DNA of 64,000 bases from Clostridium sp. OM02-18AC (GTDB lineage Bacteria; Bacillota; Clostridia; Lachnospirales; Lachnospiraceae). Below, one piece after another: positions 59,866 to 64,000 of this stretch (within the stretch, counting starts at the first letter, position 1; every line of letters begins with the position of its first letter). The notes under the pieces were generated by a model. The model saw only the letters and a program-made list of their open reading frames with translations, did not search any database and was not told the origin of the DNA. The translations under genes and the position numbers were made by a program. Location: assembly GCF_003481825.1 (NCBI RefSeq), contig NZ_QULW01000008.1:1-64000 (forward strand), written 5' to 3'.

Positions 59866-59884
59866 GTTGCTGTTTAACAGTAAC
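59866..59884. repeat. Dispersed palindrome, family A, copy 4 (short form)
   Basis: GTTGCTGTT directly joined through T to AACAGTAAC, a 19-base palindrome without the long inner loop, 26 bases before the SseB-family start codon. Confidence 0.7.
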
Positions 59885-59910
59885 AGGATAAGAAAGAGCA
59901 GGACAATAGG

Positions 59911-60372
59911 ATGAATACAACAGAGAACACGAAAAAGGATGAAGGCCTGATCGGAAATGAAAAAATTGAGGAAGCAATTGCTGCATTGCAGCAGGAACCG
60001 AGCGAAGAACTACTGGCTCACGCGTTGACTGTGCTCCGCCGGCGGATGCGGGAACAGGGACAGGTTATTCTGGCGGTGGATATGCCGCAGGATCAGAGCG
60101 GAATGCCGCAGATGATGGCAAATCCAGCAGCTCCGATGCAGATTCAGGCAGTGCAGACTGCAGATGGAAAAGCATGGTGGGTGGCATTTACCAGCTTTGA
60201 AGAGGAATTGCGTGGTGCGGATCAGGTGAAGTCCACGTTTCTGGCTGATCTGGAGCAGATTTTCCGGACAGCACTGACGGTGAACGAAATCGAAGGAGTC
60301 ATTATTAACCCGTGGAACCGCACGATGATGTTAAACAAAAACCTGATTCAGATCGTGTTGGGGGATTCATAG
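59911..60372 (+). CDS. SseB-family protein
   Basis: A 153-residue soluble protein with an SseB N-terminal-like domain: WWVAFTSFEEELRG and LEQIFRTALTVNEIEGVIINPW followed by LNKNLIQIVLG. Such domains occur in small clostridial proteins of unknown function and in enhancers of SseB type. The first 40 residues are acidic and helical. No operon partner is evident; ruvA follows after a long gap with its own features. Confidence 0.78.
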   Translation: MNTTENTKKDEGLIGNEKIEEAIAALQQEPSEELLAHALTVLRRRMREQGQVILAVDMPQDQSGMPQMMANPAAPMQIQAVQTADGKAWWVAFTSFEEELRGADQVKSTFLADLEQIFRTALTVNEIEGVIINPWNRTMMLNKNLIQIVLGDS

Positions 60373-60379
60373 AAATTTG

Positions 60380-60506
60380 GTAACTGTTCAGTAGGTCTGC
60401 GCATTTACTGCGCTGACCGTAAGAAAACATAGGATGGCAGGCAAAAATCCCATTGCCGCAGGCAATGGGATTTTTGCTCGTGACTGTGAAGGTACTGAAC
60501 AGTTAC
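60380..60506. repeat. MITE-like element: 14-bp inverted repeats around a terminator hairpin
   Basis: GTAACTGTTCAGTA (60380-60393) and its perfect complement TACTGAACAGTTAC (60493-60506) flank 99 bases that contain a perfect 17-bp terminator hairpin. The right end is family B copy 2 (60479-60508), nearly identical to 53003-53036. No transposase is present. Confidence 0.6.
60441..60477. terminator. Terminator between sseB-like gene and ruvA
   Basis: GCAAAAATCCCATTGCC (60441-60457), 3-base loop, GGCAATGGGATTTTTGC (60461-60477): 17 bp without mismatch, A/T runs on each side, bidirectional. Confidence 0.9.
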
Positions 60507-60645
60507 GAACTTCGGCAGCTCCTGAAAGTGCTTGCCATAAAGATAAAATAGAATGTCTGTTCGATATTTGCCTTGCGCCTGGCAGTCTGATATGCTAGAA
60601 TAAGAAGCACGATAAAAGGATATTAGGAAAGGTCAGGACAAGCAT

Positions 60646-61269
60646 TTGTTTTCATATATCAAAGGAACATTAGAAGAATACTGGGAAGATACGGTGGTAA
60701 TTGAGTCGGGAGGCATTGGGTGGAACATTCACGTTCCGCTGTCTGTGCTGGACCGGCTTCCTCATGTGGGGGAGCAGATGAAGGTCTATACCTCCTTTCA
60801 GGTGAAAGAAGACTCCATGACGCTTTACGGCTTTCTAAGCCGTCAGGATTTAAAGATGTTTAACCAGCTTCTCGGCGTAAATGGCATCGGCCCGAAGGCG
60901 GCACTTGGCATTCTTTCTTCCCTCACCCCGGACGATCTTCGCATGGCGATCATAGCGGAGGATGCTAAGGCAATCGCGAAGGCACCGGGCATTGGCCCGA
61001 AGACAGCAAAGCGTGTGATCCTGGATCTGAAGGACAAGATCAGCATGGACGATGTGCTCCCGCTGCAGTTTGCGGGTGGACCGGCAGAGGCAAATGTTGC
61101 TGCAGCGGCTTCTGGTGTGGATGGAGCAGGAAAAGAGGCGATTGAAGCACTGGTTGCTCTTGGTTACTCACCGACAGAAGCAACCAAAGCTGTTCGTCAG
61201 GTAGAAATCAAGGAAGGCATGAACGCAGAAGCTGTGCTGAAGGCATCGCTGAAATTTCTGGCATTTTAG
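60646..61269 (+). CDS. ruvA: Holliday junction branch migration protein RuvA
   Basis: RuvA binds Holliday junctions and loads RuvB. The 207-residue protein has the N-terminal OB domain (FSYIKGTLEEYWEDTVVIES), two helix-hairpin-helix motifs (LLGVNGIGPKAALGILS and IAKAPGIGPKTAKRVIL), and the C-terminal RuvB-binding helix domain (EALVALGYSPTEATKAVRQ). Start is TTG at 60646 with AGGACAAG upstream. Followed by ruvB 103 bases later. Confidence 0.95.
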   Translation: MFSYIKGTLEEYWEDTVVIESGGIGWNIHVPLSVLDRLPHVGEQMKVYTSFQVKEDSMTLYGFLSRQDLKMFNQLLGVNGIGPKAALGILSSLTPDDLRMAIIAEDAKAIAKAPGIGPKTAKRVILDLKDKISMDDVLPLQFAGGPAEANVAAAASGVDGAGKEAIEALVALGYSPTEATKAVRQVEIKEGMNAEAVLKASLKFLAF

Positions 61270-61372
61270 GATAACAAGCGGGAATCCTTGGTTATTCAAT
61301 GCAGGTGCAGTTCACCAAAATCATGCAGGTATGCAGGTGCAGAACGATTAAAAATCAGTATTGGAGCAGGAA

Positions 61373-62377
61373 ATGGAACGACGGATCATTACCACTGAGG
61401 TGACGGAAGAAGACAAGGTCATAGAGCCCAATCTCCGTCCTCAGCTGTTAGACGAATACATAGGGCAGGAAAAAATTAAAAATAATTTAAAGGTCTACAT
61501 TGATGCGGCAAAGGCGCGCGGCGAATCTCTGGACCATGTGTTGTTTTACGGACCGCCAGGACTGGGAAAAACAACGCTTTCCGGCATCATTGCCAATGAG
61601 ATGGGCGTACACATGAAGGTGACTTCCGGTCCGGCGATCGAAAAGCCGGGAGAGATGGCGGCTATTTTAAACAATCTCCAGGAGGGAGATGTATTGTTTG
61701 TAGACGAGATCCACCGTCTGAACCGTCAGGTAGAGGAGGTGCTTTACCCGGCTATGGAGGATTTTGCGATTGATATTATGCTGGGAAAGGAATCTTCTGC
61801 CCGCTCTATCCGGCTGGATCTTCCACATTTTACCCTTGTGGGGGCAACGACAAGAGCCGGACTTCTGACAGCGCCGCTGCGTGACCGTTTTGGTGTGGTC
61901 CAGAAGCTGGAGTTTTATACACCGGCAGAGCTGCAGGTGATCGTAGAGCGCTCGGCAGCAGTGCTTGGTGTCGGAATTGATCCGGAAGGTGCTGCGGAGA
62001 TCGCAAGACGTTCCCGCGGAACGCCGCGTCTCGCAAACCGCCTGTTAAAGCGGGTCCGCGATTTCGCACAGGTAAAATATGACGGCGTCATCACCAAACA
62101 GGTGGCGGATTTTGCACTGGACATTCTGGATGTGGACAAGGTTGGTCTGGATAATAACGACCGGAGCATTCTTCTCATGATGATTGAGAAATTCGGAGGC
62201 GGCCCGGTAGGGCTGGAGACTTTGGCGGCGGCTCTCGGCGAGGATGCAGGCACGCTGGAAGATGTTTACGAGCCATACCTTCTTATGAATGGTTTTTTAA
62301 ACCGGACCCCGCGCGGACGTGTGGCGACTCCGTTAGCTTACCAGCATCTGGACATCCCTTATCCGGAACATGGCTGA
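61373..62377 (+). CDS. ruvB: Holliday junction DNA helicase RuvB
   Basis: The hexameric ATPase that drives branch migration with RuvA. The 334-residue protein has RPQLLDEYIGQEKIKNNL, Walker A GPPGLGKTTLS (about residue 60), Walker B FVDEIHRLNRQVEE, sensor LVGATTRAGLLTAPLRDRFG, and the winged-helix C-terminus. ATG at 61373 follows GGAG; a TTG four codons earlier is also open. It ends before a terminator. Confidence 0.96.
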   Translation: MERRIITTEVTEEDKVIEPNLRPQLLDEYIGQEKIKNNLKVYIDAAKARGESLDHVLFYGPPGLGKTTLSGIIANEMGVHMKVTSGPAIEKPGEMAAILNNLQEGDVLFVDEIHRLNRQVEEVLYPAMEDFAIDIMLGKESSARSIRLDLPHFTLVGATTRAGLLTAPLRDRFGVVQKLEFYTPAELQVIVERSAAVLGVGIDPEGAAEIARRSRGTPRLANRLLKRVRDFAQVKYDGVITKQVADFALDILDVDKVGLDNNDRSILLMMIEKFGGGPVGLETLAAALGEDAGTLEDVYEPYLLMNGFLNRTPRGRVATPLAYQHLDIPYPEHG

Positions 62378-62485
62378 TGCAGCTCGGATTCTGGAATTTG
62401 TCTAGAAAAGGCTGGCGGCTTTGGAAAAGAGTTGTAACAGGATCCAATTCGAAATCAGAAAATAGAACAGAAAAAATATGAGATG

Positions 62486-62519
62486 GCATCAGGAATGTTT
62501 GGGCTTCCGGGTGCTTTTT
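62486..62519 (+). terminator. Terminator after ruvB
   Basis: GCATC-A-GGAA pairs with TTCC-G-GGTGC (one G-U, one bulge) and is followed by TTTTT. Confidence 0.75.
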
Positions 62520-62567
62520 CATAAGAAATCATAATGATACAAAAATGAGAAACTGGAGGAAACACTC

Positions 62568-62596
62568 TTGTTGAGATGGATGGAATATGTTAAAAT
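62568..62596 (+). promoter_or_regulatory. Promoter of zapA
   Basis: TTGTTG (62568-62573), 17-bp spacer, TAAAAT (62591-62596), 70 bases before the start codon. Confidence 0.6.
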
Positions 62597-62665
62597 GAGT
62601 GCGAGTTCACAGAAATATGTATACAGTATTTTAACATTAATCGATTTATTATATAAGGAAATTTC

Positions 62666-64000
62666 ATGGAAAAGAAAAATTACACGGAAGTGTTTATAGA
62701 TGGAACCGTTTTTACGCTGGGCGGCGAGGAAGATGAAGCGTATTTAAGACAGGTTGCAGCGTATTTAAATGAAAAGATTGGAGAAGTGCGGAAGTTAGAT
62801 GGTTTTTCCAGACAAAGCCCGGAATACCAGAATCTGACCATTCAGCTGAACCTTTCGGATGATTATTTTAAAGAGCAGATGCGTGCAGACGGCCTGGAAC
62901 AGCAGAAGGAAGAACTGGAGAAGGACGCTTACAGTTTAAAGCATGAGCTGATCACCACACAGATGAAACTGGATGCGCAGTCCCGTGAGCTGGAGATGGC
63001 GAAGGCTGCCCCGTTAAAAGACCGGGAAGAGCTGGAAGCTGTGAAGGAAAAGCTGGAGACAGCCGGGCAGGAGATTGAGGATTTGAAGAATCGCTGCGAG
63101 GCTGCAAGGCAGGAACTTGCTGCGGCAAAAGCAGAGACTGAGACAGTACGTCAGGAAAAAGCAGCCGCTGTATCAGCGCAGGAAGCTGCGGTTGCGGAAG
63201 CGGAAGCGGCACGCGAGGAAACTGCGTTAGCGAGAAGTGAAGCAGAGGCTGCAAAAACGGAAACAAAGACGGTAGAAGCAAGCCTGGAGCATGCCAGAAT
63301 GGAACTGGAAAATGCAAAGGCAGAAGCGGAAACTGCAAGAAATGCAATAGAAGCTACACAGGAAGAAGCAGAAACCGTAAAAATTGAGGCCGAAAACGCG
63401 AAGGCGGAAGCGGAGAATGCGCAGCAGGAAACAGAAGCATTAAAGCAGAATCTGGAAGAAAAGACTGCGGAAACAGAACAACTGAAAAAAGATTTGGAAG
63501 GAAAATCTGCAGAGTCAGATCAGTTGAAACAGGAACTGGAGGCAGTACGCGAAGAGCTTGCGAAGCTGCAGTCTGAGCAGAGCGCAGCAGAAAATGAGTT
63601 GCAGCAGGCTCACTTGAAGAATGCTTCTTCGATTCAGGAATTGTCCCAGCTTAGGACTGAGGCGGAGACTACAAAGCAGGAGCTTGGCCAGGCCAGAACC
63701 GAGGCGGAGACTGCGAAGCAAGAGCTTAGTCAGGCCAGAACCGAAGCGGAAACTGCAAAGCAGGAGCTTAGCCAGGTCAGAACCGAGGCGGAGACTGCGA
63801 AGCAAGAGCTTAGTCAGGCCAGAACCGAAGCGGAAACTGCAAAGCAGGAGCTTAGCCAGGCCAGAACCGAGGCAGAGACCGCAAAACAAGAGCTTTCCCA
63901 GGCAAAGAGCGAGGCAGAGACCGCAAAACAAGAGCTTTCCCAGGCACATGACGAAACGGAAATGGCAGTTATGGAGCTTGATGAGGCACGCGAGGAGAAG
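62666..64000 (+). CDS. zapA: ZapA-like cell division protein with very long repetitive coiled coil (partial, runs off the window)
   Basis: ATG at 62666, preceded by AAGGAA, opens a frame that reaches the end of the window without a stop: 445 codons so far. Residues 1-75 match ZapA (NYTEVFIDGTVFTLGGEEDE, EAYLRQVAAYLNEKI, NLTIQLNLSDDYFK), the protein that bundles FtsZ in the division ring. Ordinary ZapA is about 90-140 residues; here an uninterrupted acidic coiled coil of more than 360 residues follows, including seven exact-to-near-exact 14-residue units (two heptads each) from residue 330. The true end is unknown. Long ORFs on the opposite strand in this stretch are shadows of the repeats. 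Confidence 0.85.
   Translation, partial: MEKKNYTEVFIDGTVFTLGGEEDEAYLRQVAAYLNEKIGEVRKLDGFSRQSPEYQNLTIQLNLSDDYFKEQMRADGLEQQKEELEKDAYSLKHELITTQMKLDAQSRELEMAKAAPLKDREELEAVKEKLETAGQEIEDLKNRCEAARQELAAAKAETETVRQEKAAAVSAQEAAVAEAEAAREETALARSEAEAAKTETKTVEASLEHARMELENAKAEAETARNAIEATQEEAETVKIEAENAKAEAENAQQETEALKQNLEEKTAETEQLKKDLEGKSAESDQLKQELEAVREELAKLQSEQSAAENELQQAHLKNASSIQELSQLRTEAETTKQELGQARTEAETAKQELSQARTEAETAKQELSQVRTEAETAKQELSQARTEAETAKQELSQARTEAETAKQELSQAKSEAETAKQELSQAHDETEMAVMELDEAREEK
63653..63988 (+). repeat. 42-bp tandem coding repeat in zapA
   Basis: Eight 42-bp units beginning at 63653, encoding RTEAETAKQELSQA and variants; the eighth (63947-63988) is degenerate. Units 2 and 4 are identical and units 3 and 5 differ by one base, so an 84-bp block was duplicated recently; units 6 and 7 are another near-identical pair. 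Confidence 0.92.

Noticed and set aside
63515..63949. Minus-strand open frame opposite the zapA repeats
   Set aside because: Leu/Cys/Gly-rich mirror of the coiled-coil repeats; the plus-strand ZapA frame explains the region.

Overview
The window is a contiguous chromosomal segment of a Gram-positive anaerobe of the Clostridia, most likely a member of the Lachnospiraceae. The evidence is gene content and order: rimP-nusA-rnpM-ylxQ-infB-rbfA-nrnA-truB-ribF, a carbon-regulation block hprK-murB-rapZ-whiA-crh, a lysyl-tRNA synthetase with a C-terminal tRNA-binding domain, strong GGAGG ribosome binding sites with frequent TTG/GTG starts, and consensus sigma-A promoters with 17-18 bp spacers. No rRNA, tRNA, CRISPR array, intact insertion sequence or prophage was seen. 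Assignments rest on recognised motifs and families; no database search was run.

Layout. 0-8.4 kb is an accessory stretch: an amino acid/sodium symporter, the manganese exporter mntP behind a clear yybP-ykoY-type Mn riboswitch, a truncated azlC with intact azlD, tcdA, a thioesterase, a two-ended acyl-CoA dehydrogenase fragment, a LysR regulator with an internal in-frame deletion, a metallo-beta-lactamase-fold protein and an orphan ABC ATPase. 8.5-17.5 kb is the translation/transcription operon from rimP to ribF, led by a promoter, a terminator-like attenuator and a second hairpin. 17.5-21.6 kb holds a DUF1846 protein, a lipoprotein of the DUF4015 glycosidase-like family behind a folded leader, and a DUF1653 protein. 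21.7-27.9 kb carries uvrC and the hprK-murB-rapZ-whiA-crh block, in which the HPr-like protein has Glu at the phosphorylatable His15 position and keeps Ser46, so it looks regulatory. 28-37.2 kb is dnaE, pfkA, a small family protein, dusB, greA and lysS.

37.3-38.6 kb is a decayed island (frameshifted lipoprotein, Abi fragment, VOC gene with a one-base frameshift). 38.6-44.3 kb has a nitroreductase, a WYL regulator, recQ, dinB and acylphosphatase. 44.4-47.9 kb is the most unusual part: an XRE repressor and a large GAF-GGDEF-SARP/BTAD-degenerate GGDEF protein share completely interleaved divergent promoters around a palindrome. Downstream lies a gene-poor transcription unit whose promoter is itself a perfect operator-like palindrome, which contains only tiny ORFs with good ribosome binding sites and ends in a strong terminator. 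47.9-51.1 kb (minus strand) has an alpha/beta hydrolase, an MprF-like membrane acyl/aminoacyl transferase and an isochorismatase-family hydrolase. 51.4-55.6 kb links a nucleoside phosphorylase to a complete ECF transporter (S, T and a fused two-domain ATPase). 55.7-60.4 kb holds an NSS symporter, a 45-residue membrane protein, a membrane-anchored transglutaminase-like protein, a VOC protein and an SseB-family protein. 60.6 kb to the end is ruvA, ruvB and an open-ended zapA with a very long repetitive coiled-coil extension.

Scattered between genes are two families of short imperfect palindromes (arms resembling GTTACTGT/ACAGTAAC), several immediately upstream of ribosome binding sites. These, the GGDEF-SARP locus with its micro-ORF transcript, and the repetitive extensions of IF-2 and ZapA are the features I consider most worth a second look.
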